Of a stretch of 64,000 bases of DNA, positions 18,401-26,821 are shown piece after piece; positions within the stretch are counted from its first letter, which is position 1; each line of letters starts with the position of its first letter. A model generated the notes under the pieces. The model was not told the DNA's origin. It did no database searches and worked only from the letters and a program-made list of their open reading frames with translations. Source of the stretch: Rubripirellula tenax (GTDB lineage: Bacteria > Planctomycetota > Planctomycetia > Pirellulales > Pirellulaceae); assembly GCF_007860125.1 (NCBI RefSeq), contig NZ_SJPW01000003.1, positions 372,001 through 436,000 of the forward strand, written 5' to 3'. Position numbers and translations under genes: made by a program.

Positions 18401-19805
18401 GCTTCATGCGAAAGAAACCCATGCGGAAACTCTGTTGCTGCTTTCCGTCGGCGACGGGTCGCGAGGTGTTGTAACCCTGCATCGCCCAAATCCAGTTGTC
18501 TAAGCCGTATTGAAAATTGCTGACGCCGCCGTGCGTGTCACCGAGTTGCCAGTTCGAAACCAACACGCTCCGTTGGTCGGCCTTGTCGTCGCCATCGGTG
18601 TCCTTCAAATACAACGTCTCGGTCGCATTTTGTACGATGACACCGCCGCGCGAGAAAGCGATGCTGGTGGGGATGCTCAGTTGTTCGGCGAAGACCGTGA
18701 ACTTGTCCGCTTTGCCGTCACCGTTGGTGTCTTCACAAATTCGAATCCGGTCACGTGCTGTTTCGCGGGGCTGTAATTCGTTCGGATAGTCGACCGTTTC
18801 GGCGACCCACAACCGTCCACGTTCATCCCACGCCATACAGATCGGTTTGCCACCCAAATCGGGCTCCGACGCAAACAACTCGACATGCAGACCTTCCGGA
18901 ACCACGATGTGCTTGAGCGACTCGGCCGGTTCGATCGGCTTCTGCATCGTGCTGAGCGGTTCGCCTTGGTCGCCCCAAGTCTTTGACGGTGTGTAGTTAG
19001 GAATTTGACCACCAACGTCGACGTAGTCAAACGGCTTCAAGTCTTTGGGCATCGCGGTGATTTCTGGGACCCCGAACGGGCGATCGGATTGATAATCGCC
19101 CGCTTCTTTTGGATCATCCCCAGCGGCCCAACGAACGCCTCGCTCGACCAAGTTTTGGAAACCTGGATTGGTCCAAGTCCGACCGTCGTGTCCCCACGCG
19201 GTATAGAAGACACGGCCGCTGCCTTGATTGCGAACCCAAGTCCACGGCTCACGGCCTTCGGCATCGACTCGGTATTCCAGCACCGTTCGATCTTTTTCAT
19301 TGTGCAAATGATGCACGTAGGTTTCGTCCCAGCTTTTGAATCCGCCGAAGCCCGACATCAACGTGTGACCCGACTTGGCATCTTCGGCGCGAAAGACACC
19401 GGTACCATGACGTTTGAACTGGGCACCCATCAAGGCCACCAACTCAGGCTGATTGCGAAAACAGTACGTCGCACAGTGCAGCGGAACAAAGCCGCCACCT
19501 TCGGCAACGTAAGCCAACAACGCATCGGCACCCGCTTTGTCGATTTCGTCGACGTTGGCATACAGCGCGAAGACATCGAACTGTTTCAGCTTGGCAAGGG
19601 TGACGTCCGACACATCGTCGGTGTATGTCATTTTGATCCCACGCGCGTCGAAGATCGGTTTCAATTCGTCGAAACGCACCTTCGGCTGGTGAGCGCCACG
19701 GTCGCCCAAGAACAGAACACGAATGTCCTCGCACTGCCCGATCGATGGCGAATGAGACATCGCGATGCAATGCAATACGAAAACGATAGCGATGAGAGAC
19801 TTCAT
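15441..19805 (-). CDS. Secreted ThuA / beta-propeller / cytochrome c giant protein
   Basis: A 1454-residue exported protein with a signal peptide ending near SIGQCE. Domains in order: ThuA-like glutamine-amidotransferase fold (about 28-240), a PVC-type membrane-bound dehydrogenase beta-propeller (about 290-660), a HEAT-like helical region (about 680-1080), a cytochrome c-type haem site C1146-H1150 (CSKCH) with a downstream methionine region, and a C-terminal beta domain (about 1240-1454) of the NPCBM/CBM sort. The family is expanded in Planctomycetes and Verrucomicrobia and thought to act on sugars outside the cytoplasm, passing electrons to the haem (family knowledge, not demonstrated). It faces away from the rhamnose operon, converging on mqo with 53 bp between stops. 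Confidence 0.85.
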   Translation of the reverse strand: MKSLIAIVFVLHCIAMSHSPSIGQCEDIRVLFLGDRGAHQPKVRFDELKPIFDARGIKMTYTDDVSDVTLAKLKQFDVFALYANVDEIDKAGADALLAYVAEGGGFVPLHCATYCFRNQPELVALMGAQFKRHGTGVFRAEDAKSGHTLMSGFGGFKSWDETYVHHLHNEKDRTVLEYRVDAEGREPWTWVRNQGSGRVFYTAWGHDGRTWTNPGFQNLVERGVRWAAGDDPKEAGDYQSDRPFGVPEITAMPKDLKPFDYVDVGGQIPNYTPSKTWGDQGEPLSTMQKPIEPAESLKHIVVPEGLHVELFASEPDLGGKPICMAWDERGRLWVAETVDYPNELQPRETARDRIRICEDTNGDGKADKFTVFAEQLSIPTSIAFSRGGVIVQNATETLYLKDTDGDDKADQRSVLVSNWQLGDTHGGVSNFQYGLDNWIWAMQGYNTSRPVADGKQQQSFRMGFFRMKPDGSEVEFIRSTNNNTWGLGISEEGLIFGSTANGNPSIYMPIANRYYEQVRGWATSLTLSSIADTNDFHPITDKVRQVDHHGGYTAAAGHAIYTAREYPQEYWNRVSFVCGPTGHLVGSFVLDSSGSDFRSTSPFNLFASDDEWTAPIMAEVGPDGQVWVIDWYNYIVQHNPTPKGFTKGKGAAYETELRDKKHGRIYRLVANNSQHRSTTDLSKATPQQLVDSLADPTMIVRKHAQRLLIERGAADVVPSLFALIRSESVDAIGLNVGAIHALWTLHGLGRLDGTDAEANEVVFAALRHPSAGVRRNALQVLPPIDTSIAAIKTANSHRDANAQVRLAAVLAIADLPASVGGAKIVVDVIGDAGAMADRWIPDAVTSAAARNSGYLLQSLASVADPSPRAIEVVGRVADHYARGENVLDAADLLASAAAADPRMLDTVVRGFAVGFGSTVKASKQVILSDAIETRLEDALPRVASGTRGLMVKLVTGWGSKRFAKYGQEISDSMLATVRDESASDQDRIDAAKQIVEFMPEDAGVVVSLLDEVTARTPPAVAFGLIEVMGSSRSDAVGDGIVERFAGMTPALKKSAILQLLKRPASTLALLRGIEGGKATLTDLALDQKQALTSHSDVAIRDFAKTLLEQGGSLPSADRMKVLEELSFVTTTTGDPVKGKLAFTTHCSKCHMHSGAGATVGPDLTGMAVHPKEELLTHILDPNRNVEGNFRAYSVLTLDGVIINGMLASESKTSIELFDTEGKKISVLRDDIDEFRMSKNSIMPEGFEKTMKPEELTDLLEFLVKRGKFVPIDLGKVATLPSDRSLFVNKNNTSERLIFSNWSPKTFAGVPFQLIDPRDGTVPNVIVLQGANGEICRAMPRSVSVPFNGSAKAIHMLSGVGGWAFPFSEKDVVAMTVRLHYTDGETEDHDLRNGKEFADYMRRVDVPGSEFAFDLRGQQIRYLAIHPKRNESITQIDFVKGPDVIAPVIMAVTAE

Positions 19806-20000
19806 GGTGAGTTCGCCGTGGATAGAGCTGCAAAAAGATGGATCGTCGAGTCGATTGAGTGAACCGCGACGCGTGAGCGGACAGGTCTGCTCGCATCACC
19901 CGAGACCCTACGGCCTTCGGCTGACGGTGAATCAGGAACTCGGGATGGACCATATAACCGACAAACCGTTGGTAACACTTGCTGCCAGCGGAATCAGTTT

Positions 20001-21137
20001 CTAGACCCGTGAACTACGCTTGAGTGTGAACTCGGGCAGGTGAACGATTTGGCCACCGCTGATTGCCGATTCGTGCGCACAGATACCAACGCACGTCCAG
20101 TTGGCCGATGTGACTGCATCGGGGCGAGGTGATCGGTCGTCCAACACCGCACGCACAAACTCGTTGACCAGGTGAGGATGCGAACCTCCGTGACCACCAC
20201 CTTGCACGAATGAAAGGTGCTCGGCATCGTGGATTTCTTGTGCCTGTGTGAACCGTCGAATGGGCTCGGGCAAGCGGTCCGCAAAGTCGGGCACCTCGAT
20301 CGGTTGTGCGATCTCGGGTTCCGGCATCTTTGCGGTGTGCAGAACGTGAGGCTGGTTTTCAATCAATGTCCACTCGAAACTCTTCTTCGTCCCGTACACG
20401 TCAAAGCTCTCGCGGTACTGTCGCGCGACGTCATACAGGGTTCTCCAAATGTGAGCTGTCAGATCCATGTCTTGGATCTTGATATGGCAAGTTTCGACCG
20501 CAAACTTGCATCCCGATTTCTTGGCGATGTCTTCGCGAACGGTGCCCGAACCAAAGCAACTGACGTATTCGGCAAGCCCGTCGACCAATCCCAGACAGGG
20601 GCTGACCACGTGTGTCGCGTAGTGCATCGGGACCATCTTTTGCCAGTATTCCGGCCAGCCATCCATGTCTTGCGGATGCGATGCCGCCAAGTGTTGGATA
20701 TCACCGAGCTCGCCTCGTTCGAACATCTCCTTGATGAACAAATACTCACGGCTGTAGACAACCGTTTCGGCCATCATGTACTTCAGACCCGTCTCTTCGA
20801 CCTTTTCGACGATCTGTCGGCATTCATCAATCGTCGTGGCCATGGGCACCGTACACATGACATGCTTGCCCGCATCGAGTGCACGCAGAGACATCCACGC
20901 GTGATCGCCGATCGGGCTGTTGATGTGGACCGCGTCCACATTTGGGTCCGCCAGCAACGCGTCAAAGTCTGTATAGCGACTGGCGATGCCGAATCGATCC
21001 GCCGTTTTGTTCATTTCAACTTCGTTGCGACGGCACACCGCGATCACCTCGGCATCCGGGTGTGCGTGATAGATCGGTATGAATTCGGATCCAAAACCCA
21101 ACCCCACCATCGCCATTCTGACTCTACGGTCGCTCAT
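20001..21137 (-). CDS. Gfo/Idh/MocA-family oxidoreductase lacking the usual catalytic lysine
   Basis: A 378-residue protein with an N-terminal NAD(P) Rossmann fold (MAMVGLGFGSEFIPIYHAHP; INSPIGDH) and a C-terminal alpha/beta domain including GGHGGSHPHLVNEFV. In the family, the GKHV..EKP motif supplies the catalytic Lys. Here it reads AGKHVMCTVPMATT, with Val in place of Lys. It may use different chemistry or belong to a subfamily with a displaced catalytic residue. Start ATG 21137 is preferred to the frame beginning at 21248. It is divergently transcribed from a XylR-type regulator, so it is probably induced by the sugar that regulator senses. Substrate unknown. Confidence 0.88.
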   Translation of the reverse strand: MSDRRVRMAMVGLGFGSEFIPIYHAHPDAEVIAVCRRNEVEMNKTADRFGIASRYTDFDALLADPNVDAVHINSPIGDHAWMSLRALDAGKHVMCTVPMATTIDECRQIVEKVEETGLKYMMAETVVYSREYLFIKEMFERGELGDIQHLAASHPQDMDGWPEYWQKMVPMHYATHVVSPCLGLVDGLAEYVSCFGSGTVREDIAKKSGCKFAVETCHIKIQDMDLTAHIWRTLYDVARQYRESFDVYGTKKSFEWTLIENQPHVLHTAKMPEPEIAQPIEVPDFADRLPEPIRRFTQAQEIHDAEHLSFVQGGGHGGSHPHLVNEFVRAVLDDRSPRPDAVTSANWTCVGICAHESAISGGQIVHLPEFTLKRSSRV

Positions 21138-21333
21138 TATCGCGGATTCCTTTTTAGTTGAGGTCAGAGTGCTGACCACACAAACAAGTTGCCAACACGC
21201 AACGCACCCGACCTCGGACTCGTTTGCTTTTGCTGAGTATAGGTTCAACGAACACGAAAAAAATGTGAATTTACAAACTCTTCATGTGAACTTTCACCAC
21301 TGCGACAGGCACCTTCGAATACACTCCGAAGCA
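21138..21333. promoter_or_regulatory. Divergent control region, oxidoreductase / XylR-type regulator
   Basis: The 196-bp spacer between two divergent starts. The arrangement of a sugar-sensing regulator facing a metabolic gene suggests operators for the XylR-type protein here. I see no strong palindrome or promoter pair. Confidence 0.35.
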
Positions 21334-22521
21334 ATGGAAAAACAAAAATCAGTTGCGTTGCTGATCGAGTCTTCGAATGCCTATGCGCGGGGACTTTTAA
21401 GCGGCATCGCCTCCTACATTCACGAACACGAGCTCTGGTCGATCTACATGATCGAACAAGAACGCGGCGCTCCCCCGCCGGCCTGGCTGAAGGATTGGAA
21501 CGGCGACGGACTGATCGCGAGAATCGAGAACGATGCGATCGCAAACGTTGTTAGAAAACTAAAGATCCCGTTGGTCGACGTCAGTGCCGCTCGCAAGGTT
21601 AAAAAGATTCCCTGGGTCGAAACCAATGACACTGCGATCGCACGAATCGCCTTTGAACATTTTCGTGAACGCGGATTCGTACACTTTGCTTTCTGCGGTG
21701 AACTGGAATTCATGTGGTCGATTCAGCGACAACAGGCGTTCGAACGTTTCGTGAACGACGCGGGATTTTGTTGCAGCGTGTTCACACCAAACACCAAACC
21801 CACCAAGACTCTCTCCCTCAAACGCGAGCGAACTCGAATGGCGAAATGGCTGCTGGCATTGCCGCGGCCCACCGGGATCTTGGCTTGTTACGACATCAAG
21901 GCTCAACAAGTCTTGGACGTCTGCCGTGAATACGGCATCAAGGTTCCGATGGAAATTGCGTTGCTGGGCGTCGACAATGACGAACTCCTGTGCGATCTGT
22001 GTACACCTCCGCTATCGAGCATCATTCCGGCCGCCCATCAAACCGGTCGCGAAGCAGCCGCCATGCTAGATGTGCTGATGAACGGAGGGACAGTCGAACC
22101 ACTGGCCAAACTTCTTGAACCGCTCGGCGTCGCGACTCGCCAATCCACGGACGTGCTGGCAATTGACGATCCCGAAATCGCATGCGTTGTTCGCTTCATT
22201 CGCGATCATTGCTGTGACGGCATCAACGTCAAAGATGTGCTCAAGACCGTCCCACTTTCGCGCCGCGTACTCGAGCATCGCTTTCAATCCATCATCGGCC
22301 GCACGCCTCACCAAGAGATCGTCCGACGTCGAATCGATCGAGTTCGGCAACTGTTAGTCGAAACAGAGTTGACGCTGGCGGAAATCTCCCAGCGATGTGG
22401 ATTCCAGAACCAAGAATACATGAGCGTTTCCTTTCGACGCGAGATGGACGTGCCACCCGCCACGTACCGCCGAAACGCGAGAAGACGATACGAGGATGAT
22501 CCGACGAACGAATCCTCGTAG
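21334..22521 (+). CDS. XylR-type regulator: periplasmic-binding-like sensor plus AraC HTH
   Basis: A 395-residue regulator. Residues about 5-275 form a LacI/periplasmic-binding-like sugar sensor (VALLIESSNAYARGLLSGIA; GILACYDIKAQQVLDVCREYG; LLGVDNDELLCDLCTPPLSSI). Residues about 285-390 are an AraC-type double HTH (INVKDVLKTVPLSRRVLEHRF; LTLAEISQRCGFQNQEYMSVSFRRE). This is the domain order of E. coli XylR, and the family is expanded in Planctomycetes. It should bind a pentose or other monosaccharide and activate neighbouring genes. ATG 21334 gives the family-like start MEKQKSVALL; the longer frame from 21079 runs over the divergent oxidoreductase gene. Confidence 0.9.
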   Translation: MEKQKSVALLIESSNAYARGLLSGIASYIHEHELWSIYMIEQERGAPPPAWLKDWNGDGLIARIENDAIANVVRKLKIPLVDVSAARKVKKIPWVETNDTAIARIAFEHFRERGFVHFAFCGELEFMWSIQRQQAFERFVNDAGFCCSVFTPNTKPTKTLSLKRERTRMAKWLLALPRPTGILACYDIKAQQVLDVCREYGIKVPMEIALLGVDNDELLCDLCTPPLSSIIPAAHQTGREAAAMLDVLMNGGTVEPLAKLLEPLGVATRQSTDVLAIDDPEIACVVRFIRDHCCDGINVKDVLKTVPLSRRVLEHRFQSIIGRTPHQEIVRRRIDRVRQLLVETELTLAEISQRCGFQNQEYMSVSFRREMDVPPATYRRNARRRYEDDPTNESS

Positions 22522-22672
22522 CCGACTTCTTACGGACAACGCTGGATTCAGACACTTACGGATTCAACGGATGGATCAACGGTGAGCTGACGCCATTGCC
22601 AGACGCTCCGGTAGAGACATACTACGCCAGCGACCTGAGCCACAACGTGTGTGTGATTGGAATTCCTGAATG
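22498..22672 (+). pseudogene. Possible C-terminal remnant of a lost gene
   Basis: A stop-free stretch in a frame different from the upstream regulator. It reads protein-like (for example DSDTYGFNGWINGELTP and ending SHNVCVIGIPE) and terminates at 22672, but has no good start codon and overlaps the last codons of the regulator. It may be the tail of a deleted secreted-protein gene or a chance open frame. The interval to 22800 holds nothing else I can name. Confidence 0.2.
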
Positions 22673-22800
22673 AAACTTCGTCATTGTGGCGAAACGGCGT
22701 AGCGTGATCGGCCAAAGGTCTCGCTTTCGAAAACGAATGTCCGCTTTCCTGTTGTCAAGAAAGACTTCTATTGATCCCAAGTGGCACATTTTGGTGCGCG

Positions 22801-23697
22801 ATGACGGCAGCACTTCTGTACACACTCGGCATTCTAATGCTGAAGCGGTCGACCGACTGGAAGCCTGGACCGTGGCGTACCACTCTGTTTTGCAATTGGG
22901 TCACCGCGATCATATTCTTGCCGATGCTGTGGTGGGGCGAACCGGTCCATGACTGGTCGCTGTGGTGGCAACCCGTGGTTTCGGGAGGGTTCTTTGCTGC
23001 TGGACAAACGTTGGTCGTTTTGGCGCTGACGCGCGGAGACGTTTCTGTTGCGACGCCGATGCTTGGGCTGAAGATTCTGTTCGTGGCTGTACTATTGGCT
23101 TGTTTTACCGACCAGTCGCCATCGGCGAGAACCTGGCCTGCGGCGGGACTGGCGGTCGTTGCAGTCGCCTGCCTTAGTTTTCGAGGGCAATCTCTCGTTC
23201 CTGGGTCAGCGAAAGACGATGGATCGAAGGCCTCTCGTTTCGCGATGGGAAAACTGAGCTATACGGTGATCACCTCGATTGCGGCCGCCGTGGCGTACGC
23301 AACTTTCGATTCGACGGTACAAGTCTGGGCTCCTCGGTTTTGCGCAGCAACTTTTCTGCCATTGGTCATGATTTCGTCCGCCACTTTTTCACTCGGCATG
23401 ATTCCGATGTTGGAAGGTCGCTTCCGTGATATTCCTCGGCCGACATGGCGATGGTTGCTACCCGGTGCGGCACTAACAGGTTTACAATCCGTTTTCCTTA
23501 CGTACGCGATCGGAACTTGGGGACATGCCGCGGCAACCAACGTGGTCTACAGCTCTCGGGGTTTGTGGAGTGTGCTTGCCGTCGTATTCGTGGGACAGTT
23601 TTTTTCGCGAGAAGAATACCATGCGCCGCGCAGCGTTCAGGCGATGCGGTTGTTGGGGGCACTGCTGATCATGATCGCGATCGCTTTGATCCTTTAA
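22801..23697 (+). CDS. EamA/DMT-family transporter
   Basis: A 298-residue membrane protein with about ten hydrophobic helices in two halves, typical of the drug/metabolite transporter superfamily (EamA). Helix 3-4 carries the usual APMLGLKILFVAVLLA-like stretch, and the C-terminal half ends in VVFVGQFFSREE and a final IMIAIALIL helix. Substrate cannot be inferred; relatives export amino acids, nucleotides or sugars. ATG 22801 begins just before helix 1. TTG 22771 would add ten residues and cannot be excluded. It lies alone between the XylR-type regulator and a sulfatase. Confidence 0.8.
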   Translation: MTAALLYTLGILMLKRSTDWKPGPWRTTLFCNWVTAIIFLPMLWWGEPVHDWSLWWQPVVSGGFFAAGQTLVVLALTRGDVSVATPMLGLKILFVAVLLACFTDQSPSARTWPAAGLAVVAVACLSFRGQSLVPGSAKDDGSKASRFAMGKLSYTVITSIAAAVAYATFDSTVQVWAPRFCAATFLPLVMISSATFSLGMIPMLEGRFRDIPRPTWRWLLPGAALTGLQSVFLTYAIGTWGHAAATNVVYSSRGLWSVLAVVFVGQFFSREEYHAPRSVQAMRLLGALLIMIAIALIL

Positions 23698-23958
23698 ATC
23701 AAATCAGCCGATTCAAACCAGCTAGAATCAACAACACTCGTTTCACTTCGAATGTCCTGGGGGGGAATACGTTGCCCAAGCCATCGGTAACGCGACCTGA
23801 TTTAACGAGCGACCTCACAAGTGCATTGATTGTCAAACAGAGACAAGGCACATTGGATGCCTGGGTTTAGAGTTCCAATCTGCTTCCTGTTCTGTATTGT
23901 TTGTCGTTCTGCGAGCGGTGAATGTGCGAGATTTTTCCGATTATCTCAAGAGATTCTC

Positions 23959-25470
23959 ATGACACCTCATCCATTTGCTTTTTGCCTCTACCTGCTCGCC
24001 GGCACACTGACGCTCAACGTGACGACTGCCCTCGCCGAGCGACCTAACTTTGTGATCTTGATCGCCGATGACGTCAGCTACAACGATCTCGGCTGTTTTG
24101 GCAGCCTGGATGCCCGCACCCCCAGAATCAATGCTCTTGCGATGGAAGGCCTGCGTTTTTCGAATGCGTTTCTAACGGCCAGTAGTTGCAGCCCGAGCCG
24201 CAGCAGCATCATCACCGGGCGCTACCCACACAACAATGGACAAGCCGCCGAACTTCATCAAGCAATCTCGGGGCACTTGCCTTCGTTCACCGGAACCCTG
24301 CGTGACAACGGATACTTCACGTGCCTGGCCGGCAAACACCACATGACGTGGGATGACGCCGCGACCGTGGCCGCGCCGACGGAGCCGTTCGACAAAGTTT
24401 TTCAACCCAACAACAAGGGCAACTCGGGTGGTCACGCGAACTGGATCAACGCGATCGAGCAGCGTCCGGTGAATCAACCGTTTTGTTTTTGGTTCGCCTC
24501 GTTGGACGCGCATCGCGACTGGGATAGCGACCAACAGTGGGACGAAGCGTCGTACGGCCCGATGCATGAACCCGACCGTCTGCATCTGCCGCCGGCGTTT
24601 GTGGACACCCCAGAGACTCGCGAGGATTTCGCATCGTACCTGAACGAGGTCACTCGATTCGATCACTTTGTCGGTCGGGTAATTGACCGTCTGAAAGTCG
24701 AAGGCGTTTTCGATAACACGTACATCTTTGTGTTGGCCGACAACGGACGTCCGTTTCCGCGAGCCAAGACACGACTGCATGACGACGGGATGCAAACGTA
24801 CCTGATTGCCACGGGGCCAAAAATTCAACGGCCCGGTGCCGTCTGCGACTCGCTGGTCAGCGTGATTGACATCGCACCCACGATCACACAATTGGCGGGT
24901 GCTGAGAAGCCGGAGAGTTTTCAGGGCGAATCGATGCTACCGTTGTTCGAAGACCTGACGTCAACCATTCGTCCGTATGCGTTCTCGGAACACAACTGGC
25001 ATGATTACGAGTCGCTTGCGCGTAGCGTGCGAGATGGCCGGTGGCTGTTGATCAAAAACTTCCGCCCACAGTTCGCGATGCAAGGACCAGCCGACTCGGT
25101 TCGCAGCCCGACGCACCAAGCATTGCGATCCGCCGCCGCTTCGGCGGAACCCTTGACTCCGATCCAGGCGGACGTATTGGCAGCACCGCGACCCGAAACC
25201 GAACTCTATGACACCGCAGGCGATCCACACCAAATTCACAACTTGGCCGACGATCCGAAATATGCTGTGATCCAATCGCGTCTTCTCAGCACGCTTCGAA
25301 CGTGGCGAGAAAAAACAGGAGACGATATTCCCGAGAAGATTACACCAGATTTTTTCGATCGCGACACCGGTGATTCGCTGCACCTGGGAAAGGCGGTCGC
25401 CGACCAACGAAGGCAACCGTATCCAGGGAATCGGCATCGGGCCGACACAATCAACCACGCGGGGTTCTAG
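23959..25470 (+). CDS. Secreted sulfatase, heparan N-sulfatase-like group
   Basis: A 503-residue sulfatase with a signal peptide ending TTALAER. The metal motif is PNFVILIADDVSYNDLG, and the formylglycine cysteine C77 sits in a canonical CSPSR. GKHH, LADNGRPFPRAKT and the LHDDGMQTYLIATGP segment resemble the sulfamidase/S1_8-like group. It would remove sulfate esters or N-sulfate from extracellular glycans after maturation by a formylglycine-generating enzyme. ATG 23959 is favoured because the signal peptide follows. An in-frame upstream extension with ATG 23857 would place about 34 residues before it. The next gene begins 78 bp downstream. Confidence 0.92.
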   Translation: MTPHPFAFCLYLLAGTLTLNVTTALAERPNFVILIADDVSYNDLGCFGSLDARTPRINALAMEGLRFSNAFLTASSCSPSRSSIITGRYPHNNGQAAELHQAISGHLPSFTGTLRDNGYFTCLAGKHHMTWDDAATVAAPTEPFDKVFQPNNKGNSGGHANWINAIEQRPVNQPFCFWFASLDAHRDWDSDQQWDEASYGPMHEPDRLHLPPAFVDTPETREDFASYLNEVTRFDHFVGRVIDRLKVEGVFDNTYIFVLADNGRPFPRAKTRLHDDGMQTYLIATGPKIQRPGAVCDSLVSVIDIAPTITQLAGAEKPESFQGESMLPLFEDLTSTIRPYAFSEHNWHDYESLARSVRDGRWLLIKNFRPQFAMQGPADSVRSPTHQALRSAAASAEPLTPIQADVLAAPRPETELYDTAGDPHQIHNLADDPKYAVIQSRLLSTLRTWREKTGDDIPEKITPDFFDRDTGDSLHLGKAVADQRRQPYPGNRHRADTINHAGF

Positions 25471-25548
25471 TCCGTCGTACTGGCCCGATGGCCTGCGCTG
25501 AAAAGGCTGCTCGCCCTAATAATCGACAACTCACTACCGGAAACGATC

Positions 25549-26769
25549 GTGCTGTTAAACAAAATCAGCCTCGCCGTACTGATCGCATTGAACCTGCCGT
25601 CGGCGGCATTTTCCGCAACGATCGAACTTGGTCCCGACGGAGACTGGTTCAGCATACTTTCGGGCGATCGTCTTGCGCCAGGCGACGAAGTCGTATTGCG
25701 ACAGGGTGTCTACAGCGATGCACGACGCTTGGTGATCCGACATTGTGGCGTCTTGGGAAAACCAATCACGATCCGGTGCGCCACACACGAAACCGTCGTC
25801 TTCAAACGTCCCGATGCCAAGCAAAACACGCTCAATTTGGAAGGCACCCAACATTTGCAACTAGTCGGATTTGAGATTACCGGCGGATCATCTGGGATTC
25901 GCATCGGACCTTACCAGGGCCGACAACCCAGTGACGTGGTCCTGGAAGGTTTGCATATTCACGATATCGGTGGAGTCGCGGTGACATGCAACCACGAAGC
26001 CGGCGACTACAAACGAATGACGTTTCGCGGCAACCATATTCACCATACCGGTGGTCATGGCGAAGCGTTTTATTTAGGAGGCAACAACGGGACCGCGATC
26101 ATCTCTGACTCGTTGATCGAAGACAATTACATCCACCACCTCGACGGAGACAACATCAGCCAAGGCGACGGTGTCGAGATCAAACAGGGAAGCTACGGAA
26201 ACCGGATCGTCAGCAATGTCATTCACGACACCAAATACCCGGGGATCACGGTCTATGGAACTGCCGGCCGAACGCAAAACCTGATTGAGCACAATTTGAT
26301 CTGGAACACCGGTGATCACGGCATCCAGGCCGCTGCGGATTCGATCATTCGCAACAACTTCATTGCCGATGCCGGTGGTTGCGGAATCTATTCGCGCGAA
26401 CATCAGAGGGCTGTCCCCAACAGTTTAAGAATCGAAGGCAACTTCGTTATCACTCGAAAGAATGCGGCGTTGCGAATCATTGGATCGACATCGGAAGCGA
26501 CCGGTTCAGGCGTCCAACTGATTGCCAACCGATTGTTTACCGCGAATGGCCACCCCGCAATTCGAATCGACAATGTCGTGAAGGTCTCCATCGACCAGAA
26601 CCGAGGACAAGGCGAAATCATTGGCAAAGATGTGGATTCCAAGCAATGGAGTACACTCACGCAACCCGATCACGTCGACTTCCCCGAATTGAGTGGTCAC
26701 CTTGTGTGGCGGTATCTTAGGCGATCCATCGTCGAGTCCATTTTTACCGAATCGGTGATTCGGAAATAG
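25549..26769 (+). CDS. Secreted right-handed parallel beta-helix protein
   Basis: A 406-residue exported protein starting at GTG 25549 (MLLNKISLAVLIALNLPSAAFSA as signal). It consists mainly of repeated 22-25 residue strands of the type IRNNFIADAGGCGIYSRE, the signature of parallel beta-helix repeats found in polysaccharide lyases, chondroitinase B-like enzymes and epimerases. Placed between two sulfatases, it is a candidate lyase or glycan-binding protein for a sulfated polysaccharide. I do not see an identifiable catalytic residue set, so the enzyme class is unassigned. Confidence 0.8.
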   Translation: MLLNKISLAVLIALNLPSAAFSATIELGPDGDWFSILSGDRLAPGDEVVLRQGVYSDARRLVIRHCGVLGKPITIRCATHETVVFKRPDAKQNTLNLEGTQHLQLVGFEITGGSSGIRIGPYQGRQPSDVVLEGLHIHDIGGVAVTCNHEAGDYKRMTFRGNHIHHTGGHGEAFYLGGNNGTAIISDSLIEDNYIHHLDGDNISQGDGVEIKQGSYGNRIVSNVIHDTKYPGITVYGTAGRTQNLIEHNLIWNTGDHGIQAAADSIIRNNFIADAGGCGIYSREHQRAVPNSLRIEGNFVITRKNAALRIIGSTSEATGSGVQLIANRLFTANGHPAIRIDNVVKVSIDQNRGQGEIIGKDVDSKQWSTLTQPDHVDFPELSGHLVWRYLRRSIVESIFTESVIRK

Positions 26770-26821
26770 AATCACATTCTTTGTCGGCACCACTGATCTG
26801 ACGATTTCTAAGGCTACCGAA

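Noticed and set aside
17586-18503. 305-residue open frame on the + strand
   Set aside because: Antisense to the ThuA/cytochrome gene. Long antisense frames are common in this composition.
19005-19862. 285-residue open frame on the + strand
   Set aside because: Antisense to the N-terminal ThuA region, no signal or domain features.
19860-19960. Imperfect palindromes upstream of the ThuA gene
   Set aside because: Short GC-rich symmetric stretches without a T-tract or repeat partner in the window; likely chance.
20217-21161. 314-residue open frame on the + strand
   Set aside because: It lies antisense to the Gfo/Idh gene, whose motifs are clear; the translation is rich in His, Arg and Asp and shows no domain.
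24172-24891. 239-residue open frame on the - strand
   Set aside because: Antisense to a sulfatase with a full active-site set.
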